From contig NZ_CP070491.1 in NCBI RefSeq assembly GCF_016925495.1, positions 2,046,001 through 2,110,000 on the forward strand: 64,000 nt of DNA, in the 5' to 3' direction. The stretch comes from Methylococcus sp. EFPC2. Lineage in GTDB: Bacteria > Pseudomonadota > Gammaproteobacteria > Methylococcales > Methylococcaceae. The notes under the pieces are model-generated. The model was not told the origin of the DNA and ran no database searches. It worked only from the letters and a program-made list of their open reading frames with translations. Numbering within the stretch: the stretch's first letter is position 1; the number at the start of each line of letters is the position of its first letter. Shown one piece after another: positions 18,911-28,632 of this stretch. Position numbers and translations under genes: made by a program.

Positions 18911-19635
18911 GTGTTGGAACGCGAATCGCCATATCAGTTGGGCGGTCTCCTCCGTTGCGAGTGCTGTGGCGGCAATATCGTCGTCCTGGGAGGACGTACG
19001 GCTGTGTCGGGCAAGCGGGAAAAAATCTACTCCTACGGCTGCTCCACTAATCGCAATCGCGGTTCCACGGTCTGTCCCAATAACAACCGAGCGCGCATGG
19101 ATGAATTGGATCGATTGGTGATCGCGACGACTAACCGAAGCGTGTTGACACCCGAGGCCGTCGGTTACGTGATCCAGCGTGCCCATGAGCGGCTCAGCGA
19201 GTGCATGAAGACGCAAACGAGCCAACGCCCGGCGCAGATCCAGCAAGAACTCAAGCCACTACAACGGGAATAGGACAACTTCATGACCGCCATCGCCCAA
19301 AGCTTGGCCTCCGCTATGATCGTGCAAGAAATCAGGCAGCCAGAGGCGCGGATGGCTCAACTCCGGGAGGGGCAGGCGCAAGTGGCTACCATCGATGATA
19401 CATCCATCGATGGGCAACGTATCCGGGCACTACTGAGAGACGGCATGCGTAACGTGAAAGCCTTGCTGCAAGGCGATGGCCCAGCGCGCGGCGGGCCTTG
19501 AAGGCTTTTCTGAAAGGCCCCGTCCGCTGCCAGCCTATCGTCCTCGATGGCACGAAAACACTGGCGTTGGAGGGTGAAACGAAACTGGGGGCAGTGCTGC
19601 CCCCGAGTTATATCAATATGGCGTCCCCACGGGGA
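18911..19635 (+). pseudogene. Large serine recombinase, C-terminal remnant
   Basis: The frame from 18911 gives a recombinase zinc-ribbon domain: LLRCECCGGNIVV, then YSYGCSTNRNRGSTVCPNN. The Cys pairs are those of large serine recombinases. A single in-frame TAG at 19271-19273 interrupts it; the same frame continues with DNFMTAIAQSLASAM and a coiled-coil region to a stop at 19501. A frame change then restores RRALKAFLKGPVRCQP and continues to about 19635, just into the tRNA-Glu gene. The N-terminal resolvase catalytic domain is absent. It is a dead fragment of an integrase that abuts the tRNA pair. Confidence 0.65.
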
Positions 19636-19694
19636 TTCGAACCCCGGTCGCCGCCGTGAAAGGGCGGTGTCCTAGGCCTCTAGACGATGGGGAC
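19619..19694 (-). tRNA. tRNA-Glu (anticodon TTC)
   Basis: This is a 76-nt cloverleaf on the minus strand: acceptor GTCCCCA paired with TGGGGAC, anticodon TTC in CCTTTCACG, T loop TTCGAAT, and encoded CCA at 19619-19621. It lies 17 bp downstream of tRNA-Ala, in the same transcript. It is also next to gltX, whose product charges tRNA-Glu. Confidence 0.95.
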
Positions 19695-19711
19695 TTAGGA
19701 CGGTAAGTCGT

Positions 19712-19787
<76 letters not shown>

Positions 19788-19805
19788 AAGCGACTTGAGC
19801 TGTGC

Positions 19806-19834
19806 ATTCTACAGGCCTAATCCTTACCTGTCTA
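19806..19834 (-). promoter_or_regulatory. Sigma-70 promoter of the tRNA-Ala/tRNA-Glu transcript
   Basis: On the minus strand TAGACA and TAGAAT are separated by exactly 17 bp, with the -10 box ending about 19 bp before the mature tRNA-Ala. It overlaps the last codon of gltX, so the tRNAs have their own promoter at the end of that gene. Confidence 0.65.
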
Positions 19835-21235
19835 TCCTTTTTTTGAAATAAATTGGATAGCCTGCTCGATTCGAGCCAACGTCTTGGTCCGACCGAGCAA
19901 TTCCAAGGTGATATCGATAGGCGGCGATACGGTGCCGCCGCAGACCGCCACGCGCAAAGGTTGGGCAACGGCGCCCATTTTGAGTTCGCGCTCCGCCGCC
20001 AAGGCCTCTATCTCGGCATGGATGGCCGCCTTCTCCCAGCCCATCAAAGCCGCGAGCCTATCCTTCAATGCGGCGAGGATCACCGCACTGCCTTCGGTCA
20101 AATGCTTTTGCGCAGCTTTGTCGTCGTATTTGTCGAAGTCCCGATACAGAAAAGCGCTGGCCTGTGCCATGTCCACCAGAGTCTTGTTGCGCTCCCGTTG
20201 GGCGACGACCACGTCCACCGGGTCCGGCCCTTCGGTCGGATCAATGCCGAGCTGCCCCAGATGCCAGCGCAAATGGTGAGCGACATGTACCGGATCGCTG
20301 TGCATCAGATAGTGATGATTCAGCCACAGCAGCTTGTCGGGATTGAAGCTGGAAGCCGAATGATTGATGGCGTCGATGTCGAAATATTCGATCATCTCGT
20401 CCAGCGAGAACACTTCCTGGTCGCCGCGCGACCAGCCCAGACGTACCAGGTAATTGATCACCGCCTCGGGCAGATAGCCTTCGTCGCGGTATTGCATCAC
20501 GCTGACCGCCCCGTGCCGCTTCGACAGCCGCGCGCCGTCCGCACCCAGTATCATGGGCACATGGGAATAGATCGGCAGCGCGGCCCCGAGAGCCTTCAGG
20601 ATGTTCATCTGCCTGGGCGTGTTGTTGAGATGATCGTCGCCACGGATGACATGAGTGACCCGCATGTCCAGATCGTCCACGACCACCGAAAGGTTGTAGG
20701 TCGGCGAGCCATCCGGGCGCGCGATGATGAGATCGTCCAGTTCGGCGTTCTGTATCACCACCCTACCCTTCACCTGATCGTCTATGACCACCTCGCCCTC
20801 GTCCGGATTGCGAAAGCGAATGACCGGCTGCACGCCATCCCGCGGCTCGGTGCGGTGGCGGCAGCGGCCGTCGTAGCGCGGCTTTTCCTTATTGGCCATC
20901 TGCCGAGCGCGCAGATCATCCAGTTCCTCCTTGCTGCAATAACAGGGGTAGGCGTGGCCTGAATCGAGCAATTGCTGGATGACCTCCTTGTAACGGTCGA
21001 AACGGTGAGTCTGATAGAAGGGGCCTTCGTCATATTCCAGGCCCAGCCAAGTCATACCTTCCAGAATGGCGTTGACCGATTCGACCGTGGAGCGTTCCAG
21101 ATCGGTATCTTCGATACGCAGGATGAAGGTGCCGCCGTGCTTGCGCGCATACAGCCAGGAGAACAGCGCGGTGCGCGCACCGCCGATGTGGAGATAACCG
21201 GTGGGGCTGGGGGCGAATCGGGTACGGATACTCAT
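19832..21235 (-). CDS. gltX: Glutamyl-tRNA synthetase
   Basis: This is a class I aminoacyl-tRNA synthetase of 467 aa, the usual size. The HIGH motif appears as YLHIGG (residues 14-19) and the KMSKS-type motif as RLSKR (236-240). The zinc ligands of the proteobacterial enzyme are in place at C98, C100, C125 and H127. The start [13 protein letters not shown] is the standard N-terminus; 19 further upstream codons are not homologous. It couples glutamate to tRNA-Glu, whose gene lies immediately downstream with tRNA-Ala, an arrangement resembling other gammaproteobacteria. Confidence 0.97.
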   Translation of the reverse strand: MSIRTRFAPSPTGYLHIGGARTALFSWLYARKHGGTFILRIEDTDLERSTVESVNAILEGMTWLGLEYDEGPFYQTHRFDRYKEVIQQLLDSGHAYPCYCSKEELDDLRARQMANKEKPRYDGRCRHRTEPRDGVQPVIRFRNPDEGEVVIDDQVKGRVVIQNAELDDLIIARPDGSPTYNLSVVVDDLDMRVTHVIRGDDHLNNTPRQMNILKALGAALPIYSHVPMILGADGARLSKRHGAVSVMQYRDEGYLPEAVINYLVRLGWSRGDQEVFSLDEMIEYFDIDAINHSASSFNPDKLLWLNHHYLMHSDPVHVAHHLRWHLGQLGIDPTEGPDPVDVVVAQRERNKTLVDMAQASAFLYRDFDKYDDKAAQKHLTEGSAVILAALKDRLAALMGWEKAAIHAEIEALAAERELKMGAVAQPLRVAVCGGTVSPPIDITLELLGRTKTLARIEQAIQFISKKG

Positions 21236-21368
21236 GGGAAAGTTCGACGGATACTTGAAAAAAGGCCGCCATGATAGCAAAACGTACCGCACGCTTCAGA
21301 GCGTGCCATGCCACCCAACGCCGGAGCAACGGCTGTTTTTCGCTATCCATATGCGGCATCATGGCCTC

Positions 21369-22259
21369 ATGAACAGCCTGACCGCCAACGCTCCGCCCGC
21401 CGCGCTCAATCCCGAGCACACCAATCGGCTGCTGCGTCACTGCATGGAAGAATTGCGTTCCGAAAACATGTTGTTGCCGACCCTGCCGGACATTTCCCTG
21501 AAAATCCGCAAGGCGATCAACGATGAGAAGGCCAACAATGCCAAGATCGCCCGAGTGGTGCAGATCGACCCCGCCATCACAGGCCGATTGATCCATATCG
21601 CGAACAGCCCCCTCTACCGTGGACGCAAAAAGATCGAAAGCTGTCCCGAGGCGCTCACCCGCCTGGGCCTGAAGGCGGCCCAGCATTTCATCACCAGCTT
21701 CGCCCTCAAGGGCGTATTCGTCGCCAAGTCGGCCCGCATCCACAAACGCATGCAGGATTTATGGGCGCATAGCAGCTATGTGGCCGCCATCAGTGCGGTA
21801 CTGGCCCACAAGACCCGCGGTTTCGATCCGGATCGGGCGATGCTGGCAGGCTTGATCCACGACATCGGCGTGGTGCCCATCCTGACCTTCGCCGACCGGC
21901 ATCCCGACCTGATCGACAGCCCAGAACAGATCGACGAAACCATCCAGGCCTTGCGCGGCGATATCGGTCTCACCGTGATACGAAAATGGAACTTCCCCGA
22001 CGACTTCGGAACGGTCGTCGCGGAGGCGGAAAGTTGGTGGCGTGATCACGCCGGCGACGCCGACTACACCGATCTGGTCATACTGTCGCAGTTGCATAGT
22101 TTCGTCGGCACCCTGCAGGTACACAAAAATCCGCGCATGGACGAGATACCGGCCTACCGCAAACTGATACCGCAAGAAGCCGACGCCGACCTCAGCCGCG
22201 ATGTGCTTGGCCTGGCCAAGGAAGACATCTTCCAGATTCAGCAGATGCTGACCAGGTAG
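21369..22259 (+). CDS. HDOD domain signalling protein
   Basis: This is a 296-aa protein with an HDOD domain over about residues 30-230: LPTLPDISLKIRKAIND, then VVQIDPAITGRLIHIANSPLY, and later an HD-like LIHDIGVVP. HDOD proteins act in regulatory and motility signalling and usually lack phosphodiesterase activity. The start is ambiguous: an ATG at 21351 in the same frame would add six residues. It is divergent from gltX and only 16 bp before fliK, so a link with flagellar regulation is plausible but not shown. Confidence 0.85.
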   Translation: MNSLTANAPPAALNPEHTNRLLRHCMEELRSENMLLPTLPDISLKIRKAINDEKANNAKIARVVQIDPAITGRLIHIANSPLYRGRKKIESCPEALTRLGLKAAQHFITSFALKGVFVAKSARIHKRMQDLWAHSSYVAAISAVLAHKTRGFDPDRAMLAGLIHDIGVVPILTFADRHPDLIDSPEQIDETIQALRGDIGLTVIRKWNFPDDFGTVVAEAESWWRDHAGDADYTDLVILSQLHSFVGTLQVHKNPRMDEIPAYRKLIPQEADADLSRDVLGLAKEDIFQIQQMLTR

Positions 22260-22275
22260 GGGGGCCGGGCCGGTC

Positions 22276-23820
22276 ATGGAGATACGCTTTCCATCCGCCC
22301 TACTCCCGACACCGGCGGCTCCCAAGGGAGCCGGCGATCTGCTGGCGCAACTGCAGCCCGGACAACTGCTGGATGCACGGGTCGAAAGCCGGCTGGCTCC
22401 AACCGCTTATTTGTTGAGCCTGGGCGATAGCGGTCCCAGCGTGCGCGCGCGCAGCGACCTCGATTTGGCGCCGGGCCAACGGCTCAAGCTGGAGGTCATC
22501 AAGCTGGGTGACGTTCCTCAGCTACGCGTGCTTCCGCAGGCCATCCAGGACGACCCGACGAGTCAGGCCATACAGTCGGCGATACGTTCCGCCTTGCCCC
22601 GTCAAGCCGGCTTGAACGAGCTTGCGAGCACTTTGCTGGAGACCTTGCAACAGCCTGCTTCGACGCTAGCCGCAACCTCGCGAACCGACACGCTAACAAG
22701 CACGCTGCGCACGCTGCTCGACAGCCTGGCGACAAGGTCCGACCTGACCACCCCCGCCGGCCTGAAAAAAGCGGTGGAAAATTCCGGCTTGTTTTTCGAA
22801 TCCCGCCTGGCGGCCTACGGCCGAGACGATCAGTCACCGGCACCTCCCATCGATCTGAAAGGACGGCTGCTGAATCTGGTGCAACAACTGGAAACCCGGC
22901 TGAGTGTCGGAAATCCCGCAGCGGATTCATCGCACACAGGCCTCGCCCCGACCGCCGGAGCGGAAATCGCGGGGCTCGGCGGGCAAGCCGCGTCCGCCGG
23001 CAAAACCCTGGCCACCCCCGACGCATCCGCGCCGTCCAACCCGCCGCAGGCAAGCGCTTCGGCGCCAGGGACTCAAGGCGGCGGCAGCCTATTTTCCGCC
23101 TTCAGGCACATGCTGGGCATGACATTCCCCACCGCACAGCCCACCGGGCAACCGCCTGCAGACGTCGAAGGCCCCGGATCCGAGAGCGCGCGGCCCTCCG
23201 TGCCACACCATACGGCGGTAGACAGCGGCGAACTGGAAACCCATGGCATAGTGCGGCAGGCCGCCGGAGACACTCTGGCCATCGACCGGAAAGACACGCC
23301 CGCGGCCGACGCGACGACGCAGACTCTGCGGAGCCTGGGGACAGACGCTCCGGAACTGCGCAACCTGTTGCTGAAAGCGGAAGGCGCACTCGCCCGTATC
23401 GTGTTGGATCAACTGGCCTCGCAGCCACAAATCGACGGCAAACAGGTGCTCTGGCAGCTGCAAATCCCCTACACCGACGGTAACCAGGCCGAATCGGCCA
23501 AGCTGAAGATCCTGCGCGAGCACATCCGGCGCGACGGTCGGGAACAGGCGTTTTGGTCGGTGGTCCTCGAACTGAACCCGCCGGGATTGGGCACCGTTCA
23601 TAGCCGCATCAGCCTGACCGGCGGACAGATCGACAGCTATTTCTGGAGCGATCGCCCCGCCACCGCCCGGCTCATAGACGCCCACCTGGATGTTCTGGCC
23701 GCCCGTTTGCAGCAGGCCGGATTGGCAATCGGCCAACTCGATACCTTGCCTGGCGCGCCCGCCGATATCCATGCTAGTGCACCGATTCCGCCCGCCGGCT
23801 TGCTGAGCGAACGCGCATGA
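22276..23820 (+). CDS. fliK: Flagellar hook-length control protein FliK-like
   Basis: This is a 514-aa protein of FliK layout: a variable Ala/Pro/Thr/Ser-rich N-terminal and middle part (about 1-370) and a conserved C-terminal domain (about 375-490). The latter has LWQLQIPY, then WSVVLELNPPGLGTVHSRISL, matching the FliK C-terminal fold. FliK measures hook length and switches export specificity through FlhB. The downstream gene is an FlhB C-terminal-like protein that overlaps by ATGA, which fits this role. It is not inside a large flagellar operon here. Confidence 0.8.
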   Translation: MEIRFPSALLPTPAAPKGAGDLLAQLQPGQLLDARVESRLAPTAYLLSLGDSGPSVRARSDLDLAPGQRLKLEVIKLGDVPQLRVLPQAIQDDPTSQAIQSAIRSALPRQAGLNELASTLLETLQQPASTLAATSRTDTLTSTLRTLLDSLATRSDLTTPAGLKKAVENSGLFFESRLAAYGRDDQSPAPPIDLKGRLLNLVQQLETRLSVGNPAADSSHTGLAPTAGAEIAGLGGQAASAGKTLATPDASAPSNPPQASASAPGTQGGGSLFSAFRHMLGMTFPTAQPTGQPPADVEGPGSESARPSVPHHTAVDSGELETHGIVRQAAGDTLAIDRKDTPAADATTQTLRSLGTDAPELRNLLLKAEGALARIVLDQLASQPQIDGKQVLWQLQIPYTDGNQAESAKLKILREHIRRDGREQAFWSVVLELNPPGLGTVHSRISLTGGQIDSYFWSDRPATARLIDAHLDVLAARLQQAGLAIGQLDTLPGAPADIHASAPIPPAGLLSERA

Positions 23821-24092
23821 ACAAGGTCATCAACCCGCCGGATATCGCCGTCGCATTGCACTACGACGGAACCCACGCTCCGCGCGTCACAGCCAAGGGG
23901 ACGGGCGACGTTGCCGAGCAAATCATCCGGTTGGCACGGGAACACGCTATTCCTCTGCACCCAGACCCTGCTCTGATCAAAGTGTTAGCCAATGTGCCCC
24001 TGGGGGACGAAATCCCGCGCGAGCTTTATCTGGCGGTCGCAGAAGTCATCGCCTTCGCTTATCTGCTGAGCGGAAAACACCCGGAGGACTGA
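23817..24092 (+). CDS. FlhB C-terminal-like protein (EscU/YscU/FlhB family, FhlB type)
   Basis: This is a 91-aa stand-alone version of the cytoplasmic domain of the export-switch protein FlhB. It contains PDIAVALHYDG, APRVTAKGTGDVAEQI, and the helix ending in PRELYLAVAEVIAFAYLL. The autocleaving NPTH motif of full FlhB is absent, and there are no membrane segments. Such short FlhB paralogues are often found next to fliK and may replace the FlhB C-terminal part in substrate switching. It is translationally coupled to fliK (ATGA overlap). Confidence 0.85.
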   Translation: MNKVINPPDIAVALHYDGTHAPRVTAKGTGDVAEQIIRLAREHAIPLHPDPALIKVLANVPLGDEIPRELYLAVAEVIAFAYLLSGKHPED

Positions 24093-24143
24093 CGCCTTGG
24101 GATAAAATGGTCCCGTTCGAAACACATTCAGCGAATTACCCCC

Positions 24144-24695
24144 ATGAGTAATGCCTTGCGCGATCAGTTGTTGAAAGCCGGCCTGGTCAACGAGAAACAG
24201 GCGAAACAGGCGGCGAAGGAAAAACAGAAAGAAGCCAAGCGCCAGCACGGACAAAAGCCATCCGCCGACGCCGAGCAGGAAAGGCTGCGGGCGCAAAGAG
24301 CCCAGGCCGAAAAGGTGGAACGCGATCGCCAGCTCAACCAGCAACGCCAGGCGGACGCCGAACGCAAGGCCTTGCAGGCGCAGATCCGCCAACTCGTCGA
24401 AGCCCATCGCGTAGCCAAAGGCGAAAGCGAAACGCCGTTCAACTTCGCCGATGGCGGCAAGGTGAAACGCCTCTATGTCTCGGACCCGAACCGTGAACGG
24501 ATCATCAAGGGCCTGCTGGCCATCGTCCGGCTGGAAAGCGGTTATGAACTGGTGCCGGCCGAGATCGCCGACAAGCTGCGCGCCCGCTCCCCGGACAGCG
24601 TGGTATTGCAGCATGCCGCCAAACCGCCGGCGGAGGAGCCTCCCGCCGACGATCCTTATGCGCAATATCAGGTTCCGGACGACCTGATGTGGTGA
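24144..24695 (+). CDS. DUF2058 family protein
   Basis: This is a 183-aa protein of the YaiL/DUF2058 type: MSNALRDQLLKAGLVNEKQAK, then a Lys/Gln/Glu/Arg-rich helical middle (residues 20-85), and a conserved C-terminal part with FNFADGGKVKRLYV and GYELVPAEIADK. Members are described as nucleoprotein- or polysome-associated, with unclear function. A TAAAAT box near 24104-24109 suggests its own promoter. It is separate from the fliK pair by 51 bp. Confidence 0.85.
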   Translation: MSNALRDQLLKAGLVNEKQAKQAAKEKQKEAKRQHGQKPSADAEQERLRAQRAQAEKVERDRQLNQQRQADAERKALQAQIRQLVEAHRVAKGESETPFNFADGGKVKRLYVSDPNRERIIKGLLAIVRLESGYELVPAEIADKLRARSPDSVVLQHAAKPPAEEPPADDPYAQYQVPDDLMW

Positions 24696-24704
24696 CTCTG
24701 CCCG

Positions 24705-25784
24705 CTAAGCCCGTTCTTCCGCCGCAGGCCTATGCATTACGAGCGCAATCAGGGCGGTCAACGGCAACAACAGGGCGAACACCACGCTGTCCAGTTTGGG
24801 CATCGCGGCGCTGCCGGCCGAGGCCAGCACGATGTGGGTGAAATAGGCGAGGTAATAGGCCAGGAACAAACCGCCTTCCCAGCGCGAGATCGAATGGTGG
24901 GTCACGAATATGGGCAGGCAGGCCAGCGCCACCATGATCATGACGGGAATGTCGAAGCGCAGCGCGTCGAGGGCCACCGGCACGCCGCCCGGAGCCACCG
25001 TGGCCGTCAATCCGACCACGGCCAGAATATTGAAAATATTGCTGCCCACCACATTGCCCACGGCGATATCGCGCTCGCCTTTCAAACTGGCCACCACCGA
25101 GGTCGCCACTTCCGGCAATGAGGTTCCCATGGCCACGATGGTCAAACCGATGACCAACTCGCTGACGCCGAAATACTCGGCAACGCTCACCGCTCCGGAA
25201 ACCAGCCAACGCGAACCCAGCACCAGCATCACCACTCCGCCGGCGATATAGGCCGCGTCTTTGCCCCAGGCCAGAGGCGTCTGTTCCTCCGGGCCGACCG
25301 CATATTCCTGGGCGTATTCATCCTGTACCGCCCGGTTTTCACGTCGACTCTGGCGGATCAGAAACACCGTGTAGGCAATCACGCCGGTGAACAGCAAAAG
25401 CCCGTCGAGCCGGCCTATGCGGCCGTCCAAGCCCAGTATCGGCAACAACAGGGAAATACCGATCATGATGGGCACGTCCAGGCGTATCAACTGTTGAGCC
25501 ACGAACAGCGGCGCCACCAGAGCGGAAAGTCCCAGTATGAAAAGGATGTTGAAGATATTGCTGCCCACCACATTGCCGACCGCGATGTCGGCTTCACCCG
25601 CAAACGCCGCCCCCACGCTGACGGCCAGTTCCGGCGAACTGGTACCGAAAGCCACCACGGTCAATCCCACCACCAGCGGCGAAATCCCGAATGAAACAGC
25701 CAGCTTCGCAGCCCCGCGCACAAGAAATTCCGCGCCCGCGACCAACAGGACCAGCCCCGCGATCAGTAAAAAAGTAGTTAGCAT
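24705..25784 (-). CDS. Calcium/sodium antiporter (CaCA family, YrbG type)
   Basis: This is a 359-aa membrane protein with about ten hydrophobic helices and the two inverted alpha-repeats of the CaCA exchanger superfamily: GTSSPELAVSV with GNVVGSNIFNI in the first half, and GTSLPEVATSV with a second GNVVGSNIFNI in the second. The acidic Glu in each repeat binds the cation. It exchanges Ca2+ (or K+) for Na+ across the inner membrane. The ATG at 25784 follows GAGAGGAAA; forty extra upstream codons in frame are not protein-like. Confidence 0.92.
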   Translation of the reverse strand: MLTTFLLIAGLVLLVAGAEFLVRGAAKLAVSFGISPLVVGLTVVAFGTSSPELAVSVGAAFAGEADIAVGNVVGSNIFNILFILGLSALVAPLFVAQQLIRLDVPIMIGISLLLPILGLDGRIGRLDGLLLFTGVIAYTVFLIRQSRRENRAVQDEYAQEYAVGPEEQTPLAWGKDAAYIAGGVVMLVLGSRWLVSGAVSVAEYFGVSELVIGLTIVAMGTSLPEVATSVVASLKGERDIAVGNVVGSNIFNILAVVGLTATVAPGGVPVALDALRFDIPVMIMVALACLPIFVTHHSISRWEGGLFLAYYLAYFTHIVLASAGSAAMPKLDSVVFALLLPLTALIALVMHRPAAEERA

Positions 25785-25982
25785 CGAATAGTTTCCTCTC
25801 ATATTGTTATTGATTTCCACCCGAGGCCGGACGAGCGGATTTGTGCCTGCAGGATGGGCCCTCGACAAAACCGAAGCGGTATCGACTGCGAACTTCAAAA
25901 GCAAGGACTGCCCCCTGCCTCGGCACGGCGACGGGCGAATGGGGGTTGTGGCTGATTCGAGCCGGTACGGTTTGCTTCCGCC

Positions 25983-28457
25983 TCAGCCGGGCTGGGCCGG
26001 CTTCACGTCCCAGATCAGATCGGTGTATTCGCGTATCGTCCGATCGCTGGAGAATTTTCCCGACCGGGCGACGTTGAGCACGGCCTTGCGCGCCCATTCC
26101 GTAGGCTGAAGATAGAGTCGATCCACTTCATCCTGGCAAGCGATATAAGCCCCGTAGTCGGCGATCAGGGCATAACGGTCGCCGCCGGTCAGCAACGCGT
26201 CCACCAGGGGGCGGAACCGGCCCTGCTCGTCCGGCGAGAAATAGCCCGACTCGATCATGTCCAAAGCCTGCCGCAGTTCGGCGTTGGCGTGGTAATAATC
26301 CCACGGGTTGTAGCCGCGCCGCCGTAACTCGTCCAGTTCGTCGGCGGTATGCCCGAAGATGAAGATATTGTCTTCGCCAACCTCCTCGCAGATTTCGATA
26401 TTGGCGCCATCCAGCGTACCCACCGTCAGCGCGCCGTTGAGTGACAGCTTCATGTTGCTGGTGCCCGAAGCCTCGGTGCCCGCGGTGGAAATCTGCTCGG
26501 ACAACTCGGCGGCCGGGATCAATTCCATGGCGCGGGAGACATTGTAATTCGGCACATAGACGACTTGCAGACGGCCTTTGACCGCGGGATCGTTGTTGAC
26601 GACCTCGGCGATATCATTGACCAGCTTGATGATGAGCTTGGCCATGTAATAACCCGGTGCGGCTTTGCCGCCCAGAATCACGCAGCGTGGCGGCGCGGCA
26701 AGCGTCGGATCGGCTCTCAGCCGGTTGTAACGGGTAACGACGTGCAGAAGGTTGAGCAACTGGCGCTTGTACTCATGGATGCGCTTGATCTGCACGTCGA
26801 ACAGCGCATCGGGAAGCAGTTCGACGCCCTGCCGTGCCCATACGCTTTGCGCCAGCCTGACTTTGTTCTCGGCTTTGATCGCGCGGAATTGGTCCAGAAA
26901 TGCCGGATCGTCCGCCAACGGCTCCAAGGCCTTCAACCGATCGAGATCCGACACCCAACCCGGCCCGATGGCGCGGGTGATCAAGCCAGCCAGCCCGGGG
27001 TTGCTCTGGTTCAACCAGCGCCTGGGCGTCACGCCGTTGGTGATGTTGATGAAGCGATCCGGAAACAAGCGGGCGAAATCGCGGAATATGGTCGCCTGCA
27101 TCAATTGCGAGTGCAAGCGGGCAACCCCGTTGACCTTATGGCTGCCCACGATGGCCAGATAGGCCATGCGCACCCGCCGCTCCGAGTCTTCGTCTATCAA
27201 GGAAACCCGGCGTGTCAGATCCATGTCGCCCGGATAGCGATGGCTCACCTCGCGGAGAAAGCGGAAGTTGATTTCATAAATGATCTGCAAGTGCCGCGGC
27301 AGCAGGGTTTCGAACAGCCGTACCGGCCAGGTCTCGAGCGCTTCCGGCAACAGGGTGTGGTTGGTGTAGGAAAAGGTTCTGACCGTCACATCCCAGGCGG
27401 TTTCCCATACCACGCCGTGTTCGTCGATGAGCAAGCGCATCAACTCCGGTATGGCGATGGCCGGATGGGTGTCGTTTAGCTGTATGGCGACTTCGTCGGG
27501 CAAGTCCTCGAAGCGCCGATGGTCGGAATTGAACTTGCGCAGGATGTCCTGCAACGAAGCGCTGACGAAAAAATACTCCTGTTTCAGACGCAGTTCGCGC
27601 CCCATCGCCGTCGTGTCGTCTGGATACAAGACCTTGGAAAGGTTTTCCGAACCGTTTTTTTCCTCGACGGCGCGGATGTAATTACCCTCGTTGAAGTACT
27701 TGAGCTCGAAATCGCGGGTGGCTTTCGCTGACCACAACCTCAGATTGTTGACGGTCGCTCCGCCATAACCCGGTATGGGCGTGTCATAGGCCATGGCCAT
27801 GACCTCCTCGGTATCCAGCCACTGAAAGCGCGGCTGGCCCTGAGGATCGCGATACTCGACCACGCGGCCGCGGAACTGCACTCGGTAAAGCACTTCGGGC
27901 CGGGGAAACTCCCACGGATTGCCGTAACGCAGCCAGTTGTCCGGACGCTCCACCTGCCATCCGCGCTCTATGCTCTGCGAAAACATGCCGTATTCGTAGC
28001 GTATGCCGAAGCCGAATCCGGGCAACTGCAGGGTGGCCAGAGAGTCCATGAAACAGGCGGCCAGACGGCCCAAGCCCCCATTTCCCAGGGCGGCTTCTTC
28101 CTCGATTTCGCACACCTCCTCGAAATTCAGACCGACGTCTTCGAGCACCTGCCGAAACGTATCGAGCAGCCCCATGTTGACGAGACTGTTGACCAAAGCC
28201 CGGCCGATGAGGAATTCCATGGACAGGTAGTACACCCGTTTCACGTCCTGCAGATAGTGCGTGCGCAGGGTGTCCAGCCAGCGCTGGGTCAATCCGTCGC
28301 GGACCACGTAGGCCAGCGCGAAAAACCAGTCGCGCGGCTGCGTTTCCACCGGATCCTTGCCTATCGTGTAGATCAGCCGGTTTACCAGGGCCTGCTTGAG
28401 CTTGGCCACATCCTTGAAATCGGCTGGATCGAGCGTATCGTCACTGAGGGCGGGCAT
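25983..28457 (-). CDS. glgP: Glycogen/starch phosphorylase
   Basis: This is an 824-aa GT35 family phosphorylase, full length. The pyridoxal-phosphate site EASGTSNMKLSLNGALTVGT lies near residue 660, with the Schiff-base Lys in SNMK. The N-terminal half has the EEEAALGNGGLGRLAACFMDS substrate-region motif near residue 120. It releases glucose-1-phosphate from glycogen. It stands alone on the minus strand, divergent from cheY, with a 175-bp intergenic region that must hold both promoters. Confidence 0.97.
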   Translation of the reverse strand: MPALSDDTLDPADFKDVAKLKQALVNRLIYTIGKDPVETQPRDWFFALAYVVRDGLTQRWLDTLRTHYLQDVKRVYYLSMEFLIGRALVNSLVNMGLLDTFRQVLEDVGLNFEEVCEIEEEAALGNGGLGRLAACFMDSLATLQLPGFGFGIRYEYGMFSQSIERGWQVERPDNWLRYGNPWEFPRPEVLYRVQFRGRVVEYRDPQGQPRFQWLDTEEVMAMAYDTPIPGYGGATVNNLRLWSAKATRDFELKYFNEGNYIRAVEEKNGSENLSKVLYPDDTTAMGRELRLKQEYFFVSASLQDILRKFNSDHRRFEDLPDEVAIQLNDTHPAIAIPELMRLLIDEHGVVWETAWDVTVRTFSYTNHTLLPEALETWPVRLFETLLPRHLQIIYEINFRFLREVSHRYPGDMDLTRRVSLIDEDSERRVRMAYLAIVGSHKVNGVARLHSQLMQATIFRDFARLFPDRFINITNGVTPRRWLNQSNPGLAGLITRAIGPGWVSDLDRLKALEPLADDPAFLDQFRAIKAENKVRLAQSVWARQGVELLPDALFDVQIKRIHEYKRQLLNLLHVVTRYNRLRADPTLAAPPRCVILGGKAAPGYYMAKLIIKLVNDIAEVVNNDPAVKGRLQVVYVPNYNVSRAMELIPAAELSEQISTAGTEASGTSNMKLSLNGALTVGTLDGANIEICEEVGEDNIFIFGHTADELDELRRRGYNPWDYYHANAELRQALDMIESGYFSPDEQGRFRPLVDALLTGGDRYALIADYGAYIACQDEVDRLYLQPTEWARKAVLNVARSGKFSSDRTIREYTDLIWDVKPAQPG

Positions 28458-28632
28458 GGCGCTATTCTCCTTGCGGGCGTTGTAGGCTGGGCCTAGTGTA
28501 TAAGCAACGGCGTGCCGGCGTGTAGCTTCGCGCGGAAATTGCCCCCGTTTCTTGATCTATACTTCGGCCAGCTTGAAGCCGAGCTGTCATACACTTTACC
28601 GCCGCAAAACTAAAGACTCCCGGAGAGCCGTT

